Shown here: in pieces, positions 47,919 through 57,058 of the stretch
Numbering within the stretch: the stretch's first letter is position 1
Layout: each line of letters opens with the position of its first letter
NCBI GenBank assembly: GCA_963681975.1
Contig: OY820613.1
Span: 3,100,001-3,164,000, forward strand
Reading direction: 5' to 3'
DNA from: JANELJ01 sp024511395
GTDB taxonomy: Bacteria; Pseudomonadota; Gammaproteobacteria; GRL18
Length of the DNA: 64,000 bases
The notes under the pieces: model-generated
What the model was told of the DNA's origin: nothing
What the model saw: the letters and a program-made list of their open reading frames with translations, nothing else
Databases searched by the model: none
Translations under genes and position numbers: made by a program

Positions 47919-49469
47919 ATGCCAACAAAGAGACTATCAATGCGACAATTACGAACAATATTAAGACTCAGACTGCAAGCCAAACTCAGCCTGCGCCAGA
48001 TAAAAACCAGCCTGCGATTAAGCCTGGGTGCCGTACAAAAAATCTGCAGTAAAGCAGAGGCTCTTGATCTGGACTGGCCCGCCATTGAACAACTGGACGA
48101 TCAACAACTGGCCAGTCGGTTTTACCCCCAGGCCGATACCCGGGTTTCCAGCGCATTCCAGCTCCCTGACTGGTCAGAGGTCTATCGGGAACTCAAACGC
48201 AAAGGAATGACCAGGCTCCTGCTTTGGGAAGAATACACACAACAATACCCAAACCGCTGTTACAGCTATCCACAGTACTGCATGCTGTACCAGCAATGGC
48301 AAAAGAAACAGAAACGCTCCATGCGTCAGCATCATAAGGCGGGAGAAAAACTCTTTGTTGATTATGCCGGTCAAACCGTTCCTGTTGTTCAGCAGGACAC
48401 TGGTGAAATTCAGTTTGCCCGGATTTTTGTTGCCGTATTAGGTGCTTCCAATTACACCTATGCAGAAGCTACCTGGAGCCAACGCCTGCCGGACTGGATC
48501 GGCAGTCATGTAAGAACCTTTGAATTTATAAAAGGGGTTCCCGTACTGTTAATTCCTGATAATCTTAAAAGCAGTACCACCCGGGCCTGTCGATACGATC
48601 CGGATATTAATATGTCTTACCAGCAGATGGCGGCTCATTATGGTACAGCCTTCGTTCCTGCCAGACCCCGAAAGCCTCAGGATAAAGCCAAAGCTGAAGT
48701 GGGTGTGCAGATTATAGAACGCTGGATCCTGGCTCGTTTACGTCATCAAACGTTCTTCTCACTGACAGAGCTCAATCAGCAGATCCATGGCCTGCTTGAA
48801 GAGGTCAACAACAAACCCTTTAAGCAGCTTAAAGGCACCCGGCAACAGTGGTTTGACTTGCTGGATAAACCGGCACTGCTGCCACTGCCCAAACAGGCGT
48901 TTGAGTTTACTGAAATCAAAACCGTCAAAGTCAATGTGGATTACCATATTCAGTTTGACGGACACCTGTATTCAGTACCTCATCATCTGGTGGGTGAAAA
49001 ACCGGAAGTGCATGCCAAAGCATTCTTAATAGAGATGTACTTTCATAACCGGTGCATCTGTCAGCATGCCAGACAATACCATTCTGGTACCACCACCGTA
49101 CCGGCCCATGTGCCAGAGCGCCATAAGAAACACCATCAATGGACACCAGGGCGATTAATGAACTGGGCTAAGGATATTGGTGATGAAGTGCTTATCCGGG
49201 TTAAAAGCCAGTTGAAACAAAAGCAGCATGAAGAGCAGGCTTACCGGGTTTGCCCGGGCTTACTCAATCTGTCCCGACAATATCCTAATGAGCGTTTAAA
49301 TAAGGCCTGCCAGATTGCCAATCATAAAAATCTCAACCGGCTGAAGCACATTAAGTCTATATTGCTCAGCAATCAGGATAAGTTACAGCCTGACTTCTTT
49401 GAACAGAAAGAACCTTCTTCATTACCACAGTCTCATGAGAACATTCGTGGCCCCAAAAGCTATCACTAA
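47919..49469 (+). CDS. istA: IS21 transposase IstA
   Basis: About 516 residues. N-terminal helix-turn-helix (MRQLRTILRLRLQAKLSLRQ), then an rve-type core with DDE residues in KLFVDYAGQTVPV, LLIPDNLKSS and DKAKAEVGVQIIERW. The ATG at 47919 is preferred over that at 47913 because of GGGG spacing and the usual MPTKR start. The istB gene follows after 15 bp. Confidence 0.9.
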   Translation: MPTKRLSMRQLRTILRLRLQAKLSLRQIKTSLRLSLGAVQKICSKAEALDLDWPAIEQLDDQQLASRFYPQADTRVSSAFQLPDWSEVYRELKRKGMTRLLLWEEYTQQYPNRCYSYPQYCMLYQQWQKKQKRSMRQHHKAGEKLFVDYAGQTVPVVQQDTGEIQFARIFVAVLGASNYTYAEATWSQRLPDWIGSHVRTFEFIKGVPVLLIPDNLKSSTTRACRYDPDINMSYQQMAAHYGTAFVPARPRKPQDKAKAEVGVQIIERWILARLRHQTFFSLTELNQQIHGLLEEVNNKPFKQLKGTRQQWFDLLDKPALLPLPKQAFEFTEIKTVKVNVDYHIQFDGHLYSVPHHLVGEKPEVHAKAFLIEMYFHNRCICQHARQYHSGTTTVPAHVPERHKKHHQWTPGRLMNWAKDIGDEVLIRVKSQLKQKQHEEQAYRVCPGLLNLSRQYPNERLNKACQIANHKNLNRLKHIKSILLSNQDKLQPDFFEQKEPSSLPQSHENIRGPKSYH

Positions 49470-49484
49470 CCAGGGAGTATCAGC

Positions 49485-50240
49485 ATGTTAGAACAAACCA
49501 TTACCCAACTTCGACAATTAAAACTCACCGGCATGGCCGATGCCCTGCTTAGCCAGATTGAGCAGCCGGGCACCTATGAAGGCCTGTCCTTTGAGCAGCG
49601 AATACAATTACTGGCCGACAGCGAAGTCCGGGAAAGAGAGCAGAGAAAGCAAAAGCGGCTGATTAAAGCCGCCCGCTTTAAACTGGCTGCACATGCCCAG
49701 GATATTGATTATCTGCATCCCGGAGGTTTACAGCAATCTGTCATGGCTTCACTTCTGCAATGTGACTGGTTAAACAAAGCTCAGAACATTCTGATCACTG
49801 GCCCCTGTGGCAGTGGTAAAACCTTTATTGCCTGTGCACCGGGGCATACGGCGTGTATGAAAGGTCATAGTGTTAAATATTACCGGTTGTCCCGGTTATT
49901 AATGATGCTTACCCGGAGCAAAGCAGACGGTACTTACCTCAAAACACTTCAGTCTCTGGCCAAAACAGAGCTGCTGATCATTGATGACTGGGGACTGGAA
50001 CTGTTAAAAGCGGTACAGCGCAATGACTTAATGGAATTGATGGATGATCGCCATGGACATGCATCAACCATTATGCTCAGTCAGTTACCCACTGATCAGT
50101 GGCATCAGTCTATCGGTGACAATACGATTGCCGATGCCATTTTAGATCGGCTTATGCACAATGCCCACCGACTTAAATTAAAAGGTGAATCGATGCGAAA
50201 AACACGCTCATCATTGACGGATGGTGAACACTTAGGGTAA
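49485..50240 (+). CDS. istB: IS21 ATP-binding protein IstB
   Basis: A 251-residue AAA+ helper of IstA: an N-terminal helical domain, Walker A GPCGSGKT (about 107-114), Walker B LLIIDDWGLE and the arginine-bearing DRLMHNAHRLKLKGES. Just after Walker A the sequence reads IACAPGHTA, with Pro where IstB proteins usually have Leu; this might weaken the ATPase. Confidence 0.9.
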   Translation: MLEQTITQLRQLKLTGMADALLSQIEQPGTYEGLSFEQRIQLLADSEVREREQRKQKRLIKAARFKLAAHAQDIDYLHPGGLQQSVMASLLQCDWLNKAQNILITGPCGSGKTFIACAPGHTACMKGHSVKYYRLSRLLMMLTRSKADGTYLKTLQSLAKTELLIIDDWGLELLKAVQRNDLMELMDDRHGHASTIMLSQLPTDQWHQSIGDNTIADAILDRLMHNAHRLKLKGESMRKTRSSLTDGEHLG

Positions 50241-50553
50241 AAAGACTGTACGCCAATGTGTGGGCAGGGTTGGGTGTTCACGATAGAACAGAATGGGTGT
50301 TCATGATGGATCAGAATTGGTGTTCACCATCAGCAGAATACGCACAGCGGCTACCATAACCACATTAATGGCATCACCGACTGTGCCTTTGAGGTAGCAG
50401 CGATCTAAACGGCCATCGTTTTTCATATGACCGATTTCAGGCTCAATCGCACTGCGCCGTTTTAATGCCTTTTTAATACTTCGGGTAACGCCTCGCTTCT
50501 GACCTGAGATAAAAACTTTAGTGTCTTTTACTTCATGTCCACGATAACCCCGG

Positions 50554-51612
50554 TCAACAAAGCATTGTTCCGGCTGTACGGCTGTACGGCTGTACGGCTG
50601 TACGGCTGTACGGCTGTACGGCTGTAAACTGTTTTATCTGTTCCAGTTGTGGCAGCAAGGTATGTCCATCATAAGGATTGCCCGGACAACTTTGAGCGCC
50701 AATAACAAAGCCTTCCTTGTTAGTTACCGCAATACTGGTTTTAACACCAAATTCATAAGGCTTATGAGCTTTGCCTTTACTGATACACTCGACTTCCGGT
50801 GCATGTAAACTGTAAAGGTTGTTCTTACTGTGCTGCTCCTGCTCAATCAGTTTCTGAGCCTGTTTTAGAGCTACTTCAAACAATGACTGAATATCGACAG
50901 AATAATTGGGCAGTTGTCGTTCAATATCCCGTTTAACACGACCTAAACGGGATTTCAGTTTATTGTTCATTTTCTTCATGCGTTTAAACTGTTTTGCATG
51001 TGCATAACGACTGGCCATTAGTACATATTGCGGCCCAACCCGATTATAGTTCTGGCGCAGTTTAATACCGTGCTCTTTGGACAGTTTAACCAGGTTTTCT
51101 CTGGCTTTGTTCAGGAGCTTTGAATCGGTTGGAAAAGCGATGTTCTTTTCCTGTACGGTAGTATCTACCGTGACTTTCTTTAAACTGCCGGGCTTGATAG
51201 TTTTACTCTTTAGTCCGGCTTTAATGGTTTCAATCAGTAATTTTTCACTGCCTGACTTACCCGGCCGGTTACGCCATTTGGTCATGGTCACAGGGTGTAT
51301 AGGCATTTTATGCTGAAAGTATTCTTCTCCACAGAAATACTGCCAGTACGGATTTTCTGTCCAGCCTTTTACTACCTGTTCATCTGATAAATCATGCAGG
51401 TGTTTCAGGTAATGCAATCCTGCAATCAATCGAGTGCGTATGGCAGGAGCACCTTTAGTGGATACAAACAGAGCACCCCATTCTTTATCAGGACTTTCCC
51501 AATCTATGTGTTTTGATAACTTAATCAACTCATGGTTTATGTCCAGCATGTTTTCAAGGCGCATCCTGAACAGGTCTTCCTGAGGTATTTTTGGCTGTTT
51601 CTCTGGCTTCAT
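50554..51612 (-). pseudogene. IS5-family transposase (copy E), frameshifted and interrupted
   Basis: Intact from the ATG at 51612 to about residue 333 (FTAVQP), after which the expanded CGGCTGTA repeat shifts the frame and gives VQPYSRTAVQPYSRTAG before a stop. The remaining C-terminal coding sequence lies at 50570-50345 and, beyond the IS21, at 47694-47574. The second Asp and the catalytic Glu are therefore lost from the product. Confidence 0.85.
50571..50626. repeat. 8-bp tandem repeat expansion (CGGCTGTA x7)
   Basis: Seven perfect CGGCTGTA units where the other IS5-like copies have one or two. Five extra units add 40 bp and shift the transposase frame. Confidence 0.95.
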
Positions 51613-51808
51613 TTTGGTCTGGAAATTTGCAAGGTAATAAGGCTTATTTTACCAAAAACCTGCAAATTTAACACCCATAATTCGCCAACATTTCTTTATA
51701 AATCAATGTGCTATGATTTATTCAGGTCGGACTAAATAGTGGTTTAATGCTGGCAGGAAATATGGGATCTCAGCAACGTATGGAATGGACTCTGAAAAGT
51801 TATAATTA

Positions 51809-52797
51809 ACCTGAGATCTGGATAAGAACCCAGTCATTTACCTAAATACAGAGAGTTTTCATATCACTCTCATCTATTCTGATTGTCGGCTTGTCTTTTT
51901 TATGACAATAGGCAATCAGAGAACCAATAAGGTTCAACATAAAACCACTTACGCTTCTATGACGTGAATGTTCAATCTGTGTAATATTTTTTAGCTGATC
52001 ATTAACCGTTTCAATTATAAAACGTTTTTTCAGCATAATCTTATCCCACAATACAATGGCACGTGGTTTCATGTTTCGCCTGACATTGGTAATAAGCCCG
52101 ACATCCTGTTCAAACAGTTCATCACTTAAAAGACTGGAGACATAGTCTTTGGCCATTTCAGGAACCGGTTTTCTGTCATCTACATTACCGGCCGTCAATT
52201 TAGTGCCCAGTATTTCACCTTTATGATTAATGATCAGGTGAACTTTAAACCCATAGAACCACCCCATGGTCGATTTGCCTCGCTGAGCAACACCATCAAA
52301 GACTTTATGCCTGGGTATGCGAATGTTGTGGCATACTTTAATGCTGCTCGCATCAACAAAGGCAATTCCGGTGGGCTTTCCTTTGCAATGAGTAAAGTAA
52401 GCGCATAATGGCACCAGTACCGATGACATCACTCACAGGAAACGGCTATAGCTCAATAAATTTGGAAACTCTTTCCTAAGATGTTGATGCACATGGCATA
52501 AATAATAACTCTTAAAATCTTTGTAATGTGACTGATGAAAGTTAATCAGGATAGTCATCAGTTCACCGGGGCTCATTACACCTTGTCGTCTTCTCTTTTT
52601 ATCACCGGATTCCAGCAGTGTTTTTTCCCATTCAGGATAAAAGAACTGGTTGAAATCATCAATATTACAATACAATTCATCTATAGTAGTCACTTGCCTG
52701 TTCCTTGTTCAAATTCATTTGATTTGGTCATTAAATGATCTGATCGAGAAACAGGCATTTAGTTCAATATTTTTTAGTTCTTATCCAGAATTCAGGT
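51809..52797 (-). mobile_element. IS982-family element, copy 2
   Basis: 989 bp, with the same ACCTGA-type ends as copy 1 and a 6-bp duplication TAATTA (51803-51808, 52798-52803). It is 30 bp shorter than copy 1 because of an internal deletion in the transposase. Confidence 0.88.
51842..52693 (-). pseudogene. IS982 transposase (copy 2), TGA plus 30-bp deletion
   Basis: The N-terminal 86 codons start at 52693 and stop at the same TGA as in copy 1; the frame then continues from 52432 to 51842. MAKDYVSSLL replaces MAKDLYGKLYGDKGYVSSLL, an in-frame loss of ten residues that takes the GDKGY block, which is the second catalytic Asp of IS982. This copy cannot be active on its own. Confidence 0.85.
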
Positions 52798-52807
52798 TAA
52801 TTATCTC

Positions 52808-53101
52808 TCATCTTAAAAACCCTTTATACTGCTTTTGTTCAAATTTATTGGCTTTGCGTGCTGAAATGATCCTGATTTCTTCATCTTTTGTCCTATAGCA
52901 ATGACAAACCAGTAAAAGTCTTAATTCAGAGCTTTGGCCAAGCAATACAAACCGCTCTTCATCATCAGAATGGTCAGGATCAGGGATTAAACGGCCATTA
53001 TCGTCAAAAAACACTGTTTTTGCCTCTTCAAAGGTAATTCCATGCTTTTTTTAATTTTTTAAGGCTTTAATTTCGTCCCAAGTAAATTTCAACTCATTCA
53101 T
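52808..53101 (-). pseudogene. BrnT-family (DUF497) toxin, nonsense-broken
   Basis: The ATG at 53101 opens MNELKFTWDEIKALKN, a TAA (53051-53053) interrupts, and the frame goes on as KKHGITFEEAKTVFFDD...DHSDDEERF...IRIISARKANKFEQKQY, the full BrnT pattern. ATGAGAGATAATTA follows the toxin stop as the start of a BrnA/CopG-like antitoxin gene (MRDN), but IS982 copy 2 enters there. Across the IS only about YNFSES remains before unrelated cyclase sequence. Both halves of the module are dead. Confidence 0.8.
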
Positions 53102-53280
53102 ACAAAGTATAACTACATTGCAATTACAGTCTAGAAACAAAACGACAGAGCCATCCGCATTTCTACAAGGAATAACAATAGAATCAACAGCATTAAAGAC
53201 ATAATCTTTATGCTTTTTAATTTACAAATACGCAAAACTTGCACAAGTGGATATTATAGTCTGACTATTTCCAGACTGTT

Positions 53281-54183
53281 TTATCCGATTTTATGTCTTT
53301 TTTTCCTAGCTCTGGGATGAGCCTTGTCATACACTTCCGCTAGGTGTTGGAAATCCAGATGGGTATAGACTTGTGTGGTTGAAATATCTGCATGGCCCAG
53401 TAATTCCTGAACCGCACGTAAATTACCGCTAGATTCCAGTATATGGCTGGCAAATGAATGACGCAGCATGTGGGGATGCAGATGTATGGGCAGTCCCTGT
53501 TCAATGGCCAGTTGTTCTAGTTTTTGCTGTACTGCACGCGGTGTAATGCGGGTACCAAAGCGGGATACAAATAAGGCTGGTTCATCGGCTTTGGCCAGTT
53601 TGCTGCGCACTTTAAGCCATTTTTCCAGTGCTTCCAGCGCCTTACGGCCTACCGGCAGATCTCTTTCCTTGTTGCCCTTACCGGTGACTCTTAGCTGCTG
53701 TTCCCGGCGTTTAATATCGTGCAGATTAATACTAACCAGTTCTGACAGACGCAGGCCGGAGGAGTACAGCAGTTCAAACATGGCCCGGTCACGGGTATGG
53801 TAAACATCTTGATCAGTTTCTGTCAGCAACTGATCAAGTTGTTCAATATCCGGTGCTTTAGGCAGCTTGCGACCACTTTTAGGGGCTGGTATCCCTTTAA
53901 CCGGATTATGTTTGATTTTTTGCTCACGGATAAGGTATTCAAATAAGCACCGCAGTGAGGATAGTTGGCGTTGAAGGGTTTTACCGGAATGACCGGTTCG
54001 ATGCTGGTAGGCGACCCAGGCACGGATCTGATGGCTGTTTAATTGCTCCCAGTGCTTAATATCCTTATCTTTAAAATAGTCCTGAGCCTGAAAGAGATCC
54101 CGCCGGTAACTGATAAGGGTATTATGCGACAGTTGACGTTCTGTTTTCAGGTAGTCCAGAAAATCGTCGACTGTCTGCTGCAT
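53281..54183 (-). CDS. xerC: Tyrosine recombinase XerC
   Basis: A 300-residue site-specific recombinase that resolves chromosome dimers at dif with XerD. An N-terminal SAM-like domain (1-90) is followed by the catalytic domain with Arg in SSGLRLSELVSI, Lys in VTGKGNKERD, HMLRHSFASHI, LLGHADISTTQVYTHLD, giving the R-K-H-R-H-Y set. It follows DUF484 and dapF in the standard order. The 179 bp upstream of the toxin remnant (53102-53280) hold an open but startless frame and no other feature. Confidence 0.95.
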   Translation of the reverse strand: MQQTVDDFLDYLKTERQLSHNTLISYRRDLFQAQDYFKDKDIKHWEQLNSHQIRAWVAYQHRTGHSGKTLQRQLSSLRCLFEYLIREQKIKHNPVKGIPAPKSGRKLPKAPDIEQLDQLLTETDQDVYHTRDRAMFELLYSSGLRLSELVSINLHDIKRREQQLRVTGKGNKERDLPVGRKALEALEKWLKVRSKLAKADEPALFVSRFGTRITPRAVQQKLEQLAIEQGLPIHLHPHMLRHSFASHILESSGNLRAVQELLGHADISTTQVYTHLDFQHLAEVYDKAHPRARKKRHKIG

Positions 54184-54189
54184 TATTTT

Positions 54190-54912
54190 TTATTTAATAA
54201 AACGATGCAAGACATAGCTCAATGTTTCAGCCAGCCGTTCCAGAAAAACCGTACCCATATCCGTATTAAAACGCCGGATATTATTACTGCCCAGAACCAG
54301 GGCGCCAAAGCAGTTATTTTTTTCCACAAATAACGGCAGCACCGCTAATGATGCAATGAATTCCACTTTTTCTTCAAATAATTCTTCAAGAGGCAGGGTC
54401 TTAAAAAAGCCGCACATGGGTTTACGCAAATTCAGCAGTTTTTCCAGCTCTACGGCCAGGGTAGTGCCTAACTCAATAAACAGATGCTCCGGCTGATCCG
54501 CCTGCGGTTCACTAAACAACTTTAATGACAGGGCATCCACAGAAAACTCATTGCCCAGATGTTCATCGAGAACCACTTCACAGGCATCGATTTCCTGACA
54601 GTCCAGCAGGGATAGGGTCAGTTTATGTATTTTGAGGTTAGATTTTTCATTATCTCTGGCAATATCAATTAACTCAGCCAGCTGAGCTTTCTGCTGACGG
54701 TTCTGATCACGCAGAATATCCACCTGACGTTCGATCAGCGATACGGCCGAGCCGCTGGCATGAGGAACTGTTAAGTCGGCCATTAGAGCGGCATGGTGGT
54801 TAAAAAAATCAGGATGTGACTTTAAATACTCAATAGTAATCTGTTCTTCATCCACGGGTGTGGTTTCAGAGCGATTAGTAAGTTCATCTTGCGGTGCTGC
54901 GGTTGAATTCAT
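54190..54912 (-). CDS. DUF484-family GAF-like protein
   Basis: A 240-residue protein with an N-terminal helical hairpin (TIEYLKSHPDFFNHHAALMA) and a GAF-like C-terminal domain. It lies between dapF (4-bp overlap) and xerC (6-bp gap), its conserved place in gammaproteobacteria. The function of DUF484 is not established. Confidence 0.9.
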   Translation of the reverse strand: MNSTAAPQDELTNRSETTPVDEEQITIEYLKSHPDFFNHHAALMADLTVPHASGSAVSLIERQVDILRDQNRQQKAQLAELIDIARDNEKSNLKIHKLTLSLLDCQEIDACEVVLDEHLGNEFSVDALSLKLFSEPQADQPEHLFIELGTTLAVELEKLLNLRKPMCGFFKTLPLEELFEEKVEFIASLAVLPLFVEKNNCFGALVLGSNNIRRFNTDMGTVFLERLAETLSYVLHRFIK

Positions 54913-55763
54913 ATTTCTATTTGACCTTCATAAACAAAACTGGCCAGGCCAGTCATCATCAAATTATGTTCTTTATTCTGCCAGTGGATATGCAGACTGC
55001 CTGCCGGCAGCATCACTTCGACCTGCTCATCGAGCCAGCCGCGTGATATCCCGTTTGCCACGGCCGCACAGGCCCCGGTACCACAGGCCAGAGTCTCTCC
55101 GGACCCTCGTTCAAACACTCTAAGGCGGATATGCGCCCTGTCCAGAACCTGCATAAAGCCGACATTTACCCGGTTAGGGAATGCCGGATGGGATTCCAGT
55201 ATAGTACCTGTTTCGATGACCGGAAACCGGTCAATATCCTCAACTTTAAGGGTAATATGAGGATTACCCATAGACACAGCGGAAAATTCCACTGTTTCGG
55301 TACGATTAGACTGTTCAATAGTCAGAGTATAGCGATTATCGGCCACAGAATCATCCTCTGAAGGCACAAAGGGCAGAACACCCGGCTCAAAATCCGGCTG
55401 CCCCATATCAACAGTCACCTGATCATCATCGGTAATCGTCAGAGTTATAATACCACTATAGGTTTCCACCACAATGGTCTTTTTATCTGTTAATTTTTTT
55501 TCATACACAAAACGCGCAAAACACCGCGCCCCGTTCCCGCATTGCTCCACCTCACTGCCGTCGGCATTAAAAATCCGGTATTTAAAATCCACCCCATCCG
55601 TCTGTGTTGCTTCCACCAGCAATAATTGATCACAACCCACACCAAAGCGCCGATCCGCAATAAAGCGCACCTGCTCCGGTGTCAGTTCTATGGTCTGATT
55701 AATGGCATCAATAACAACAAAGTCATTACCGAGGCCGTGCATTTTAGTAAAACTTATTTGCAT
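54909..55763 (-). CDS. dapF: Diaminopimelate epimerase
   Basis: A 284-residue cofactor-independent racemase turning LL-DAP into meso-DAP for peptidoglycan and lysine. The two catalytic cysteines lie in EQCGNGARCFARF and LACGTGACAA; FTKMHGLGNDFVVID is the N-terminal substrate site. Full length and intact. First gene of dapF-DUF484-xerC. Confidence 0.95.
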   Translation of the reverse strand: MQISFTKMHGLGNDFVVIDAINQTIELTPEQVRFIADRRFGVGCDQLLLVEATQTDGVDFKYRIFNADGSEVEQCGNGARCFARFVYEKKLTDKKTIVVETYSGIITLTITDDDQVTVDMGQPDFEPGVLPFVPSEDDSVADNRYTLTIEQSNRTETVEFSAVSMGNPHITLKVEDIDRFPVIETGTILESHPAFPNRVNVGFMQVLDRAHIRLRVFERGSGETLACGTGACAAVANGISRGWLDEQVEVMLPAGSLHIHWQNKEHNLMMTGLASFVYEGQIEI

Positions 55764-55873
55764 GTTTTGTTTATTATTGGTTGTTAGTTCACATTGTAGT
55801 CCGCCTCAGAATACGGTTTACCGGACAGCAAAAAACATATCCCCCCAACCAAAATCTATCATAAAATAAACAG

Positions 55874-57058
55874 ATGCTAAATTTTACCACATTGCCTCCT
55901 CTTTCTCTGTACATCCACTACCCTTGGTGCGCAAAAAAATGCCCCTATTGCGATTTTAACTCCTATGCCACCGCCAATAACAGCGAGCTAAGTAATAAAC
56001 AGGGCGATAAAGAGCGCGACATGGCCTATGTTAAAGCCTTATTACAGGATTTACAGCAGGAACTGCCATCTATCTGGGGCCGAACAGTTCATACCGTGTT
56101 TATCGGCGGCGGCACCCCCAGTCTGATCCATCCTGATGCCCTGCATGAATTAATAAGCCATATCAAGGCACTGCTTAATCTGCCGCCTATGGCTGAGATC
56201 ACCATGGAAGCCAATCCCGGTACCGTGGATCAGGATAAATTTACTGCCTTCAGGCAGGCCGGCATTACCCGGCTGTCCATGGGCATTCAGAGCTTTGATA
56301 ATGCACTGCTGCAGCGGATAGGACGCATCCATAATTCTCTACAGGCCAAACAGGCCATTAACCGGGCACAGGAAGGCGGGTTTGACAATATTAACCTGGA
56401 TCTGATGTATGCTCTGCCGGGACAAAGCCTGCAGCAGGCGCTTGACGATGTACAGCAGGCTCTGGATTTTGATACCGCTCATCTGTCTCACTATCAGCTG
56501 ACTCTGGAGCCTAATACCCTGTTTGCCAGCCAACCGCCCTGGTTACCGGATGATGATCTGGCCTGGGATATGCAACTTGAATGTCAGCAGTTACTGCGTG
56601 ACCATGGACTGTATCATTATGAAATTTCAGCCTATAGCAAACCCGGCCAGCACAGCCGCCATAACCTTAATTACTGGCAGTTCGGCGACTATATGGGTAT
56701 TGGTGCCGGTGCCCATGGCAAGATATCCGATGCATCCAGACAGAGCATTACCCGGCACTGGAAAGTGAAGCATCCGGCCTCTTATTTGGAAAAAGCTCAG
56801 AATTCCATTATGATTGGAGGGGAAGAACGTTTATCCAGAAAGGATATCGGCTTTGAATTTATGCTTAATGCTTCACGCCTGGTGGACGGCTTTGATACTG
56901 AAATCTTTGCCCTGCACACCGGCCTTGCCATTAATCAGATAGCAGCAGGGCTGCAAAAAGCCGTGGAACTGGATTTAATTGAGTGGGAACTGCACCATAT
57001 CAAACCAACCGAACGGGGGCTTCGATATCTCAATGAACTACAGGCAATCTTCTTATAG
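55874..57058 (+). CDS. hemW: Radical SAM heme chaperone HemW
   Basis: A 394-residue radical SAM protein: YIHYPWCAKKCPYCDFNSYA carries Cys19, Cys23 and Cys26 for the 4Fe-4S cluster, followed by FIGGGTPS, EANPGTV and SMGIQSF. HemW-type proteins lack the fourth cysteine of HemN and deliver heme to respiratory enzymes rather than oxidising coproporphyrinogen. The C-terminal HemN-like domain is complete. The 3' end overlaps the nnrD remnant by 26 bp. Confidence 0.92.
   Translation: MLNFTTLPPLSLYIHYPWCAKKCPYCDFNSYATANNSELSNKQGDKERDMAYVKALLQDLQQELPSIWGRTVHTVFIGGGTPSLIHPDALHELISHIKALLNLPPMAEITMEANPGTVDQDKFTAFRQAGITRLSMGIQSFDNALLQRIGRIHNSLQAKQAINRAQEGGFDNINLDLMYALPGQSLQQALDDVQQALDFDTAHLSHYQLTLEPNTLFASQPPWLPDDDLAWDMQLECQQLLRDHGLYHYEISAYSKPGQHSRHNLNYWQFGDYMGIGAGAHGKISDASRQSITRHWKVKHPASYLEKAQNSIMIGGEERLSRKDIGFEFMLNASRLVDGFDTEIFALHTGLAINQIAAGLQKAVELDLIEWELHHIKPTERGLRYLNELQAIFL

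Larger units (their letters stand above)
47695..50344 (+). mobile_element. IS21-family element
   Basis: 2650 bp, with a 5-bp duplication CAGCG (47690-47694, 50345-50349). The ends are TGCATATTCTG and the complement of TGCGTATTCTG. Inside the left end about five copies of ATCrTGAACAC recur every 23-24 bp (47714-47813), and inside the right end about three in inverse orientation (50274-50330): the multiple terminal transposase sites usual in IS21. Confidence 0.92.
47539..51733 (-). mobile_element. IS5-family-like element, copy E, carrying an IS21 insertion
   Basis: Flanked by a perfect AAAT duplication (47535-47538, 51734-51737). Without the IS21 and its 5-bp duplication the element is 1540 bp: 40 bp more than the other four, all explained by five extra 8-bp CGGCTGTA units. 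Confidence 0.9.
46438..51808 (+). pseudogene. Class III adenylate/guanylate cyclase with HAMP domain, multiply broken
   Basis: A membrane sensor cyclase: TM1 near residues 12-33, an extracellular domain, TM2 (IILTTIVLIILTILFAFFLG), HAMP (RPIEELVTASDAI) and a cyclase domain starting FSRYVSPQVAQEVL with the metal site VLFVDMIGFTEMS and DKYIGDCVMLVF. Frame breaks occur near 46770 (FSDK/NYKQIS) and near 47130. IS5-like copy E splits HIAVN from SGLMLAGNMGSQQRMEWT. Sequence after RMEWT no longer resembles a cyclase and abuts IS982 copy 2, so the 3' end is deleted. Confidence 0.85.
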
